From the NCBI GenBank assembly GCA_038213005.1, contig JBBQTU010000208.1, forward strand, positions 1-7,497: DNA of 7,497 nucleotides, written 5' to 3'. This DNA comes from JBBQTU01 sp038213005. GTDB lineage: Bacteria; Planctomycetota; Phycisphaerae; Tepidisphaerales; Tepidisphaeraceae. The position numbers were made by a program, and so were the translations under genes. A model generated the notes under the pieces. That model had not been told where the DNA came from, made no database searches, and saw only the letters and a program-made list of their open reading frames with translations. Of the stretch, positions 1 through 6,385 are shown in pieces (the stretch's first letter is position 1; each line of letters opens with the position of its first letter).

Positions 1-11
1 CTCGTCGCACC

Positions 12-217
12 GGGCGTGCCCATTTTCCGGGCACGCGATTTCTTAGCCCCAACGGGGCGGCATTCGTAAGCCCAGGGTAAGCGTACTCGCGCAGCCCTGG
101 GTAAGTACCATTCACCCTGAATGAGCCCTGAAAGGGCGACACCTCTTTCAGCACCGTATTCGCTCCAACCACTCGCTGACGCGCAACTTGCATCTGCCCG
201 GAAAAACGGGCACGCCC
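12..217. repeat. Palindrome-rich intergenic repeat block bounded by an imperfect inverted repeat
   Basis: No gene is visible here. The block is bounded by 12-33 and 195-217, which are reverse complements apart from one mismatch and one inserted base. The left boundary also folds on itself: 14-21 pairs perfectly with 29-36 around a 7-nt loop. Inside are three more short hairpins in a row: GCCCC/GGGGC (46-50 with 54-58), CCCAGGG/CCCTGGG (71-77 with 95-101) and GCCCT/AGGGC (125-129 with 133-137). A run of small palindromes of the form AGCCC..GGGCG is what I recall from dispersed REP-like repeats in planctomycete genomes; that link is memory, not a search. The 14-36 hairpin could also end transcription of a gene to the left, although no strong T-run follows it. 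Confidence 0.6.
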
Positions 218-222
218 GTCGC

Positions 223-294
223 ACCGGCAACGCCCGCCGCACTTGCTCCGCACGCCGCACTTGCTCCGCACGCCACACTTGCTCCGCACGCCGC
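223..294. repeat. 18-bp tandem repeat, three clear units plus one degenerate unit
   Basis: Units at 241-258, 259-276 and 277-294 share ACTTGCTCCGCACGCC followed by GC, AC and GC respectively. A degenerate unit at 223-240 keeps the length and the CGCCCGCCGC-like end. The array is followed by CGCCGC and ends 32 nt before the start codon of the mutarotase gene. It can be read as codons upstream of that gene, but the ribosome binding site lies downstream of the array, so it is treated as untranslated. I cannot assign a function. Confidence 0.85.
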
Positions 295-326
295 CGCCGC
301 TATCGTGTAGAAAGGAAAGGAACCCC

Positions 327-770
327 ATGCTCAAGACACAACTTCTCAACCCACATATTCTCTCCGCCCTCGCCAAGGCCGGCCACGGCAGCAAAGTCCT
401 CATCTCCGACGGCAACTACCCGCACTGGACCAAGCGCGGCCCGAGCGCCGAAGTCGTCTACCTCAGCCTCCGCCCCGGCCTGCCCACCGTCACCGATGTG
501 CTGGAGGTGCTGGTCAACACCATCCCGATCGAAGCCGCCGAGATCATGGACACCCTCAAGACCGGCCCCTACGCCATGAAGAAGGATCCGGACATCTGGC
601 AGGAATTCCGCAGCACCTTCAAGCAAGCCAGCCTCGACCTGACACTTGGGAAGATCCAGCGTTTCAAGTTCTACGACGCCGCCTCCACGCCCGATGTCTG
701 TCTCACGATCGCCACCGGCGAGCAGCGCATCTACGCCAACCTGCTCCTGACCATCGGCGTGGTGAAGTAA
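327..770 (+). CDS. RbsD/FucU family sugar mutarotase
   Basis: This 147-residue protein belongs to the RbsD/FucU family, small cytoplasmic enzymes that interconvert sugar ring forms (ribose pyranose/furanose for RbsD, fucose anomers for FucU). Family length is about 140. The first catalytic region shows His20 and Asp28 in GHGSKVLISDG, matching the GH(x7)D pattern. The C-terminal region has RFKFY (112-116) and TGEQRIYAN with Glu132, Tyr136 and Asn138. The N-terminus (MLKT) and RFxFY look like FucU, while the middle (GLPTVTDVLEV with EAAEIM) and YAN look like RbsD, so the substrate cannot be called. The ATG at 327 is chosen because AGGAAAGGAA lies just upstream; the longer frame from 243 runs through the tandem repeat. 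No sugar transporter, kinase or regulator is adjacent. The gene appears monocistronic and its stop abuts an inverted-repeat element. Confidence 0.88.
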   Translation: MLKTQLLNPHILSALAKAGHGSKVLISDGNYPHWTKRGPSAEVVYLSLRPGLPTVTDVLEVLVNTIPIEAAEIMDTLKTGPYAMKKDPDIWQEFRSTFKQASLDLTLGKIQRFKFYDAASTPDVCLTIATGEQRIYANLLLTIGVVK

Positions 771-886
771 GGACCGGCGCATCAATTACTGTCAGGAATG
801 GCGCGATGATCTCTTCTTACTCCTCCCCCTTGGGGCTGGGAGGGGGTTGGCCTTTCTGAGCCGGACGGTTATTGATGCGCCGGTCC
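771..886. repeat. 116-bp element with perfect 16-bp terminal inverted repeats (MITE-like or hairpin repeat)
   Basis: GGACCGGCGCATCAAT at 771-786 is the exact reverse complement of 871-886. The 84-nt centre contains a second stem: 820-827 pairs with 838-845, with one G-T pair, in a pyrimidine/purine-rich tract. The left end begins at the first base after the mutarotase stop codon. I see no convincing target-site duplication. It could be a miniature inverted-repeat element, a dispersed hairpin repeat, or a terminator for the mutarotase transcript, although no T-run follows the right arm. No coding sequence is supported inside it. Confidence 0.7.
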
Positions 887-951
887 CAAACGGACGTTCC
901 CGGGGACCGCGCAGGGCCCAAAGTGGAGGCCAGACAAGCGAGGAGCATCTC

Positions 952-981
952 TCTCGCCCGGAATGTCGTCTCGCCCGGAAT
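952..981 (+). repeat. Short 13-bp direct repeat upstream of murE
   Basis: TCTCGCCCGGAAT occurs at 952-964 and again at 969-981, a 17-bp period. It lies just upstream of the best murE promoter candidate. It may be a duplicated protein-binding site or chance; nothing else in the sequence decides. The rest of 887-1070 is the murE leader and shows no other gene. Confidence 0.5.
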
Positions 982-1009
982 TGAACAAGAGCGTCGGGCG
1001 CGTTACGCT
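981..1009 (+). promoter_or_regulatory. Candidate promoter for murE-murF-mraY
   Basis: TTGAAC (981-986) and TACGCT (1004-1009) are separated by 17 nt. The first matches the sigma-70 -35 consensus at four of six bases. The second keeps only the three best-conserved -10 bases. Transcription would start about 55 nt before the murE ATG. This is a weak pattern match, offered because no better candidate is seen between the inverted-repeat element and murE. Confidence 0.25.
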
Positions 1010-1070
1010 CCCGCATGTGCTTCGTCGTGGAGGCGAAGCGGTTGCGTGTCATTGGGAAAAGGACGTCCCG

Positions 1071-2534
1071 ATGAAGGTCAGAGAATTGCTCACTTCGTTT
1101 GTGCCCGACGCCGATCTGGCTTTGCTGCCAGATATCTCCATTACTGGTATTGAAGAAGATTCCAGACGTGTGAAGCCCGGCGATCTTTTTGTCGCCCGTG
1201 CCGGAACGAAAACACACGGAGCAAAGTATCTCGCGGACGCCGCCGCCAAAGGCGCTGCCGCAGCGATGGTCTCTCAAAAGTCGCCAAGTTGCCCGCTGCC
1301 TCAGATTGTGGTGGCCGATCCGGGCAAACTTATCAGCCCGCTGGCGCAAAGACTTCACGGCGATCCATCACGCTCGCTCAAGGTGCTCGCCGTCACAGGA
1401 ACCAATGGCAAGACCACGACGACCTACCTAGTCCGGCATATCCTCGCCAGACTCGGCATGAAGTGCGGCATGATCGGCACCGTGGAACTAGACGATGGCA
1501 AGACCGTCGTGCCCGCCGAGATGACGACGCCTTCGCCAGCGGAAGTGGCAAGACTGATGGCCGCCATGCGAGATAGCGGCTGCGTCGCGGTCGCGATCGA
1601 GGTGTCGAGCCACGCACTGGATCAGGATCGGATCGCCGGAGTCAGCATGGCGGCCGCCGCGTTCACCAACCTGACCGGCGATCACCTGGACTATCACAAG
1701 ACGATGCCCCAGTACGCCGCCGCGAAGGCACGACTGTTCGAGATGCTGCCGCCCGGCGCAGCCGCGATCGCCAACGCCCGCGATGAATGGTCGCCCCGGA
1801 TTCTGAAAGACTGCCCGGGCCGGCGAATGCACTTCGGCATTGACCGGGCGGCCGAATATGGGGCGTCCAATCCGGTGATCACCGCACAAGGCACGACCTT
1901 CACGCTGACCACGCCGCAAGGAACCTGCCAGACGCGCATGCGACTGATCGGCCGGCACAATATCGAAAACGCGCTGACCGCCGCGAGCTTGGTCGGCGAA
2001 GGTCTGGGACTGACGGCCCAAGTGATCGCCGACGGGCTCAGCGACGCCCTCGGCGCGCCGGGACGTCTGCAGCCGGTGGCGACCGGGCAGAACTTCGCCG
2101 TGCTGGTGGATTATGCCCACACGGATGATGCCCTGGCCAACGTGCTCTATGCGCTTCGACCACTGACGCAGGGCCGGCTTCGCGTGCTCTTCGGCTGCGG
2201 CGGCGATCGCGACAAGACCAAGCGGCCACGAATGGCCCAGGTCGCCGAGAAACTCGCCGACGCAGTTTACGTGACCAGTGACAACCCGCGCAGCGAACGG
2301 CCAGAGGCAATCATTGCGGACATCATCGCAGGTTTCACGCCGGACGCTAAAGAGCGAGCCATCGTCCATCCGGATCGCCGGACCGCCATCGCCAGGATCA
2401 TCAACGATGCGGCCGCGGGCGATGTCATATTGCTTGCCGGCAAAGGGCACGAGAACTACCAGATCGTGGGTACGGTCAAACATCATTTCGACGATGTCGA
2501 GGAAGCAACCAAGGCGATCCAATGCAGGAGCTGA
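1071..2534 (+). CDS. murE: UDP-MurNAc-L-Ala-D-Glu:meso-diaminopimelate ligase MurE
   Basis: MurE is the cytoplasmic ATP-dependent ligase that adds the third stem amino acid to UDP-MurNAc-L-Ala-D-Glu in peptidoglycan synthesis. The 487 residues match the family length and the three-domain order. The N-terminal UDP-binding domain shows DSRRVKPGDLFVA (30-42). The central ATPase domain shows the P-loop TGTNGKTT (109-116), TTPS (152-155), EVSSHAL (177-183) and Lys219 in AAAKARLF, the lysine normally carbamylated. The C-terminal domain has GRHNIENALTA (295-304), DYAHTDDAL (347-355), GCGGDRD (375-381), DNPR (404-407) and GKGHE (457-461). DNPR is the signature of meso-diaminopimelate rather than lysine. 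The ATG at 1071 is chosen over an in-frame ATG at 963 because AAAAGGA precedes it at suitable spacing and the extra 36 residues do not resemble MurE. An oddity is Asp352 where HTPD is usual. The 3' end overlaps murF by 13 bp. Confidence 0.96.
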   Translation: MKVRELLTSFVPDADLALLPDISITGIEEDSRRVKPGDLFVARAGTKTHGAKYLADAAAKGAAAAMVSQKSPSCPLPQIVVADPGKLISPLAQRLHGDPSRSLKVLAVTGTNGKTTTTYLVRHILARLGMKCGMIGTVELDDGKTVVPAEMTTPSPAEVARLMAAMRDSGCVAVAIEVSSHALDQDRIAGVSMAAAAFTNLTGDHLDYHKTMPQYAAAKARLFEMLPPGAAAIANARDEWSPRILKDCPGRRMHFGIDRAAEYGASNPVITAQGTTFTLTTPQGTCQTRMRLIGRHNIENALTAASLVGEGLGLTAQVIADGLSDALGAPGRLQPVATGQNFAVLVDYAHTDDALANVLYALRPLTQGRLRVLFGCGGDRDKTKRPRMAQVAEKLADAVYVTSDNPRSERPEAIIADIIAGFTPDAKERAIVHPDRRTAIARIINDAAAGDVILLAGKGHENYQIVGTVKHHFDDVEEATKAIQCRS

Positions 2535-3904
2535 CAGTACAGGACGTGATTCACGCTACCGGCGGACATCTCATCGGTGGCCCGGCCGAGGCAAGGATGC
2601 AGACGGTCTGCACCGACTCGCGCAAGATCGCAAAGGAGTCGCTGTTCATCGCCATCAAGGGCGACACGTTCGATGGACACGAATTCCTGCAGACGGCGGC
2701 CGACGGCGGCTCGCTGGCGGCGCTCGTGCACAGTCCTGCTACCGCGCCGGCCGGCATGTCGTTGATCCTGGTCGCCGACACGCGCAAGGCGATGGGCCGC
2801 CTGGCCCACTTCGTGCGATCCCGCTTCGGCCCCTGCGTGATCGGCATCGGCGGGAGTAACGGCAAAACCAGCACTAAGCATCTGGTCGACTCGGTGCTGG
2901 CAAAGAAGCTGCGCGGCACGCGGAGTGACAAGAGTTTCAACAACGACATCGGCGTGCCGCTGACGCTCTTCGCGGCCGGGCCCGATGACGACTACGTTGT
3001 CGTCGAAATGGGAACCAATCACACCGGCGAGATGAGTGTCCTGACGCGAATCGCCGAGCCCGACATCGCCATCATCATGAACGCGGCCCCGGAACACCTG
3101 GAGGGGTTGGGCGACCTCGATGGCGTGCGAGAGGAAGAGGCCAGCATCATCGAGCGCCTGCGCCCCAGCGGGCTGCTCGTGGTCAACGGCGATGACCCCG
3201 CCCTGCTGTCGCACGTCGCCAAGTACCCCGGCAAACAGGTGACATTTGGGCTCAGCGCCGGCTGCGACCTGCGCGCCAGCGACATTCATTGCAGACTGGA
3301 TGGCACGCGATTCCGCGTTAGCGGCGGACCGGTGCTCAGCGTCCCGCTGGCCGGACGGCATTTCGCAGTCAACGCCCTGGCGGCCATCGCGGTGGCGCAG
3401 CACCTGGGTCTGAGCGAGCAAGACATCGCCGCGGGACTTCGCACCGCCAGTTCGCCCGAGATGCGGATGCAGGTCCAGCACGTAGGCGGCATCACGGTCG
3501 TGAATGATGCCTATAACGCCAATCCGGCATCGATGTCGGCGGCGCTGGAGACCTTCGCCGCCCTGGAACTGCCCGGCCGGCGAGTTGCGGTACTCGGTGC
3601 AATGCGGGAACTGGGCCCGACCTCACGGCATCTTCACCGCGAACTGGGCGAGGCCGTCGCGAAGGCCGACATCGACCTGCTGTTGTGCCTGGGCGACCTG
3701 GCGGGCGATATCGCCGAAGGCGCTGTGACGGCCGGCATGTCGGCGTTCAAAGTGCATCGGTTCTCCGACGCCAAAGACACACAGATCGCCCTGCCACTGC
3801 TCGTGCGTGATGGAGATACCCTGCTGCTGAAGGGGTCGCGAGGCGTGCGTGTGGAACAGGTTCTTCAATCGCTGGGCGCCGCGTCGCCGGCAGGATCCCA
3901 CTAG
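2522..3904 (+). CDS. murF: UDP-MurNAc-tripeptide:D-Ala-D-Ala ligase MurF
   Basis: MurF adds D-Ala-D-Ala to the UDP-MurNAc-tripeptide, completing the cytoplasmic pentapeptide precursor; it uses the MurE product. Its 460 residues match the family. The N-terminal domain carries TDSRKI (31-36) and IKGDTFDGHEF (45-55). The P-loop is GGSNGKTST (110-118), followed by NNDIGVPLTL (140-149), EMGTNHTGEM (162-171) and EHLEGLG (191-197). The C-terminal domain has GRHFAVNALAA (278-288), the MurF hallmark DAYNANP (329-335) and LLKGSRG (435-441). The oddity is GVREEEAS (201-208): aligned without gaps to E. coli MurF as I remember it, Glu206 takes the place of the lysine that is normally carbamylated and helps bind Mg. 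The P-loop also starts with Gly110 where Thr is usual. The start lies inside the end of murE, with AAGG 7 nt upstream, so translational coupling is likely. Confidence 0.95.
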   Translation: MQELTVQDVIHATGGHLIGGPAEARMQTVCTDSRKIAKESLFIAIKGDTFDGHEFLQTAADGGSLAALVHSPATAPAGMSLILVADTRKAMGRLAHFVRSRFGPCVIGIGGSNGKTSTKHLVDSVLAKKLRGTRSDKSFNNDIGVPLTLFAAGPDDDYVVVEMGTNHTGEMSVLTRIAEPDIAIIMNAAPEHLEGLGDLDGVREEEASIIERLRPSGLLVVNGDDPALLSHVAKYPGKQVTFGLSAGCDLRASDIHCRLDGTRFRVSGGPVLSVPLAGRHFAVNALAAIAVAQHLGLSEQDIAAGLRTASSPEMRMQVQHVGGITVVNDAYNANPASMSAALETFAALELPGRRVAVLGAMRELGPTSRHLHRELGEAVAKADIDLLLCLGDLAGDIAEGAVTAGMSAFKVHRFSDAKDTQIALPLLVRDGDTLLLKGSRGVRVEQVLQSLGAASPAGSH

Positions 3905-3907
3905 ACC

Positions 3908-5089
3908 ATGTTGTATCTGCTCATCGTCCGCCATCTCCTTCCCTGGCTCGCCGAGCACAGGGCCGGCACATCGCATCTCAGTCCCGAAGCCATCGAGCGT
4001 CTGGCCGGCGCGCTCAACGTCTTCCGATACGTCACGTTCCGCTGCACCTGCGCCGTCGTTACCAGTTTCCTGATCTGCCTGCTCATGGGCCCAAGCCTGA
4101 TCCGCTGGCTCATGAGTAAGAAGATCGGCGACCTGGCCAGCTTCGATCAGGTCGAACTGGACAGGATGATGATCGAGAAGAAGGGCACGCCTACCATGGG
4201 CGGACTGCTGATCATCACCGCCATCGGCATCTCCGTGCTGCTCTGGGCCGACATCAGCAACTTTTATGTGCAGATGGGGTTGGTCTGCCTGCTGTGGCTC
4301 GGCGCCGTCGGCGCGATCGACGACTGGCTGAAACTGACGGCCGCCCGACGCGGCACCGGTCGCCAGGGACTCACCAGCCTTGAGAAACTGATGTTCCAGA
4401 TCGGCCTGGGCGTGCTGTTGGCCTACTTCACATTCAGCTACGATCCATTCTCTCCCCATCAGCTCAACTTCCCGTTCTTGAAGGATCTGCACCCAACGCT
4501 GGGACTTGGCGCCTTTGTGCTGATCGGCACGATGGTGCTGACCGGATCGAGTAATGCCGTGAATCTGACCGACGGACTCGACGGGCTCGCGGCCGGCACG
4601 ATGGCGATCGTGAGCTTTGCCTTCTGCATCCTCAGCATGATCGTGGGCACTGAAAAGTGGGCGGGATTTCTCCTTGTCCCCTACGTGCAGGCGTCCGATG
4701 AGATGGCGCTGATCGCGGCCTCCATGACCGGGGCCTGCCTCGGATTCCTCTGGTACAACTGCAACCCCGCCCGCGTCTTCATGGGCGATACCGGCTCGCT
4801 GGCCCTGGGCGGATTGATCGGCTACATCGCGATCGTCGTCCGCCAGGAAATGATGCTGTTCATGATCGGCGGAATCTTCGTCGTCGAGGCGGTTTCCGTG
4901 ATCATGCAGGTTTCATACTTCAAATACACCCGCATCCGCTTTGGCGAAGGCCGGCGCATATTCCTGATGTCGCCGCTGCACCACCACTTCCAGCGAAAGG
5001 GTTGGAGCGAGACGCAGGTGGTGGTTCGGTTCTGGCTGATCGCTGCGATGCTGGCAGTGATGGCACTGGCGACGATCAAGCTGCGATAA
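3908..5089 (+). CDS. mraY: Phospho-MurNAc-pentapeptide transferase MraY
   Basis: MraY is the multi-pass membrane enzyme that transfers phospho-MurNAc-pentapeptide from UDP to undecaprenyl phosphate, forming lipid I from the MurF product. Its 393 residues are somewhat longer than E. coli MraY (about 360), partly through a longer stretch between the first hydrophobic segment and LNVFRYVTFR (36-45). Diagnostic motifs are KKGTPTMGG (91-99), the Asp pair in GAIDDW (Asp138, Asp139), NLTDGLDGLA (219-228) with Asp222, FMGDTGS (291-297) with Asp294, and the cytoplasmic PLHHHFQRKGW (356-366). About ten hydrophobic segments are visible. The usual Q..R..GP..H element before GTPTMGG is not recognisable; this stretch is acidic instead (76-92). 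The ATG lies 3 nt after the murF stop and has only a distant AGGA at 3892-3895, so it probably relies on coupled translation. murD does not follow. Confidence 0.96.
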   Translation: MLYLLIVRHLLPWLAEHRAGTSHLSPEAIERLAGALNVFRYVTFRCTCAVVTSFLICLLMGPSLIRWLMSKKIGDLASFDQVELDRMMIEKKGTPTMGGLLIITAIGISVLLWADISNFYVQMGLVCLLWLGAVGAIDDWLKLTAARRGTGRQGLTSLEKLMFQIGLGVLLAYFTFSYDPFSPHQLNFPFLKDLHPTLGLGAFVLIGTMVLTGSSNAVNLTDGLDGLAAGTMAIVSFAFCILSMIVGTEKWAGFLLVPYVQASDEMALIAASMTGACLGFLWYNCNPARVFMGDTGSLALGGLIGYIAIVVRQEMMLFMIGGIFVVEAVSVIMQVSYFKYTRIRFGEGRRIFLMSPLHHHFQRKGWSETQVVVRFWLIAAMLAVMALATIKLR

Positions 5090-5115
5090 AGAAGCTTCTC
5101 GGGCAAGAAGAAATG

Positions 5116-5215
5116 CAACCGCGAAGGCGCGAAGTGCGCGAAGACCAGCGCGAAGAATACCTCGGCATTCCTCTTCTTCGCGCCTTCCTTCGCGTTCTTC
5201 GCGCCTTCGCGGTTG
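5116..5215. repeat. 100-bp long imperfect hairpin of GCGCGAAG units; possible bidirectional terminator
   Basis: Arms 5116-5157 and 5174-5215 pair at 36 of 42 positions around a 16-nt loop; the outer 19 bp are perfect. The left arm is built from GCGCGAAG units (5127-5134, 5136-5143, 5148-5155) and the right arm from their complement. I recall similar CGCGAAGG-type repeats scattered in many bacterial genomes, so this is probably one copy of a dispersed family. It lies in the 240-bp gap between the convergent genes mraY and mreB. T-containing sequence lies beyond the stem in both directions (GGTTGGTTTGG on plus; CATTTCTTCTT on minus), so it could stop transcription from both sides. Confidence 0.75.
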
Positions 5216-5245
5216 GTTTGGTTGCAGCGATACCGCGTTCTGGCT

Positions 5246-5264
5246 CTTGCGCCTTCTGCGGTTG
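5246..5264 (+). repeat. Degenerate second copy of the hairpin-end sequence
   Basis: CTTGCGCCTTCTGCGGTTG (5246-5264) resembles the outer right arm of the preceding hairpin (5197-5215), differing mainly by two one-base shifts, and lies 49 bp further on in the same orientation. It suggests that a second, eroded repeat was inserted beside the first. The remaining 5265-5329 holds a 13-nt near-perfect palindrome (5289-5301) and no gene. Confidence 0.4.
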
Positions 5265-5329
5265 CTCGTCTTTTGTATCTCGTATTTTCGGGAAGTTCCC
5301 GCCACGTTCCTGACACGAAACAGCGGCCC

Positions 5330-6385
5330 CTACACGGCGTCCTGATCGCTCTCCATCGTATCCTTGAACAACTCCAGGTTCTCCAGATAGATGCTCGTGC
5401 CGCGAGCCACGCAAGTCAGCGGGTCGTCGGCGAGGCGCACCGGAAGACCCGTAGCGTTGCTGATCACCTGCGTCAGGCCGCGCAACTGCGCCGAGCCGCC
5501 AGCCATGGTGATACCGTTGTTCACAAGGTCGGCCGCCAACTCCGGCTCCGCCATTTCCAGCGTCTTGGTGACCGTTTCGACGATCTGCCCGACCGGCTCC
5601 TGCAGCGCCTGGCGGATCTCGGCGGCGGTGATCGTCGTCTTTCGCGGCAGGCCCGAGACGTTGTCCCGGCCGCGCACTTCCATCGTGGGTTCTTTCTCGG
5701 CGAACGGCGCCGCCGAGCCCACCTCGATCTTGATCTTCTCGGCCGTCTGCTCCCCGATGGCCATGTTGTACGTGCGTTTCATGTGCTCGATGATCGCGAC
5801 GTCAAAGTCGTCGCCGGCCACGCGAGCGGAGTTGCAGACGGCGATGTCGCCCAGCGAGATAATGGCAACTTCAGTGGTGCCGCCGCCGATATCCACGATC
5901 ATGCTCCCGTTGGCGTCGGCAATCGGAAGCCCCGCCCCCATGGCGGCCGCCATGGGCTCTGGAAGCAGAAATACGCGCCTGGCCCCGGCGGCCTCAGCGC
6001 TGTCAAACACCGCGCGGCGTTCCACGGCGGTGATTCCGGAGGGAACCGCAATCACCACGCGCGGGCCAATGAACTGGCGCCCGCCCTGAACCTTGCGGAT
6101 GAAGTAGGAGAGCATCGCCTGGGTGATCTCGAAGTCGCTGATCACGCCGTCCTTCATGGGACGCACGGCGGTGATGGATCCGGGCGTCTTGCCCAGCATC
6201 TCTTTGGCGACCGCGCCAACAGCGTTGCCGTTCTGCAGGACGCGATTGGTGCCCTTGCGGACTGCAACCACGCTAGGCTCGTTGAGGACGATCCCGCGAC
6301 CCTTCACACAGACCAGTGTGTTGCAGGTCCCGAGGTCGATACCCATGTCCAAGCTGAACATGCTGAGGAACCAGTCAAGCATCAC
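5330..6385 (-). CDS. mreB: Rod-shape determining protein MreB (bacterial actin)
   Basis: MreB polymerises into membrane-associated filaments that steer the elongation machinery for lateral wall synthesis. The frame encodes up to 351 residues, near the family's usual 330-350. Actin-fold motifs are in order: phosphate-1 loop GIDLGTCNT (15-23), IVLNEPSVVA (32-41), RPMKDGVISDF (75-85), VPSGIT (114-119), EPMAAAMGAGLP (143-154), phosphate-2 loop DIGGGTTE (165-172), AGDDFD (190-195) and the adenosine region MAGGSAQLRGL (294-304). The hydrophobic start (MMLDWFLSMF) could be the membrane-binding helix. The start is either GTG at 6385 or the adjacent ATG at 6382. The gene follows the SPOR-protein gene on the same strand after a 114-nt gap, which suggests co-transcription. 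No mreC or mreD follows; the downstream DNA is the hairpin repeat and convergent mraY. Confidence 0.96.
   Translation of the reverse strand: MMLDWFLSMFSLDMGIDLGTCNTLVCVKGRGIVLNEPSVVAVRKGTNRVLQNGNAVGAVAKEMLGKTPGSITAVRPMKDGVISDFEITQAMLSYFIRKVQGGRQFIGPRVVIAVPSGITAVERRAVFDSAEAAGARRVFLLPEPMAAAMGAGLPIADANGSMIVDIGGGTTEVAIISLGDIAVCNSARVAGDDFDVAIIEHMKRTYNMAIGEQTAEKIKIEVGSAAPFAEKEPTMEVRGRDNVSGLPRKTTITAAEIRQALQEPVGQIVETVTKTLEMAEPELAADLVNNGITMAGGSAQLRGLTQVISNATGLPVRLADDPLTCVARGTSIYLENLELFKDTMESDQDAV

Noticed and set aside
241..294. CRISPR array
   Set aside because: The units are contiguous 18-bp tandem repeats without unique spacers.
279..306. Promoter TTGCTC-16-TATCGT overlapping the tandem repeat
   Set aside because: Transcription would start almost at the ribosome binding site, leaving too short a leader, and the -35 match is poor.
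243..326. Extended mutarotase N-terminus encoded by the 18-bp repeats
   Set aside because: The repeated LLRTPH peptide is unlike the family, and a strong ribosome site precedes the ATG at 327.
963..1070. Longer MurE start 36 codons upstream
   Set aside because: The extra residues do not resemble the MurE N-terminus, no ribosome site precedes the ATG at 963, and it includes the likely promoter region.
1488..2522. 344-codon minus-strand open frame opposite murE
   Set aside because: It is antisense to murE, with composition typical of a shadow frame and no motif or ribosome site.
2483..3481. 332-codon minus-strand open frame opposite murF
   Set aside because: It is antisense to a complete MurF and shows no family resemblance.
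3623..4492. 289-codon minus-strand open frame opposite murF and mraY
   Set aside because: It spans the murF-mraY junction in antisense, is rich in Gln, His and Asp, and shows no recognisable domain.
5289..5301. CGGGAAGTTCCCG palindrome as a terminator for mreB
   Set aside because: It has almost no loop, and on the minus strand it is followed by an A-rich rather than a T-rich run.
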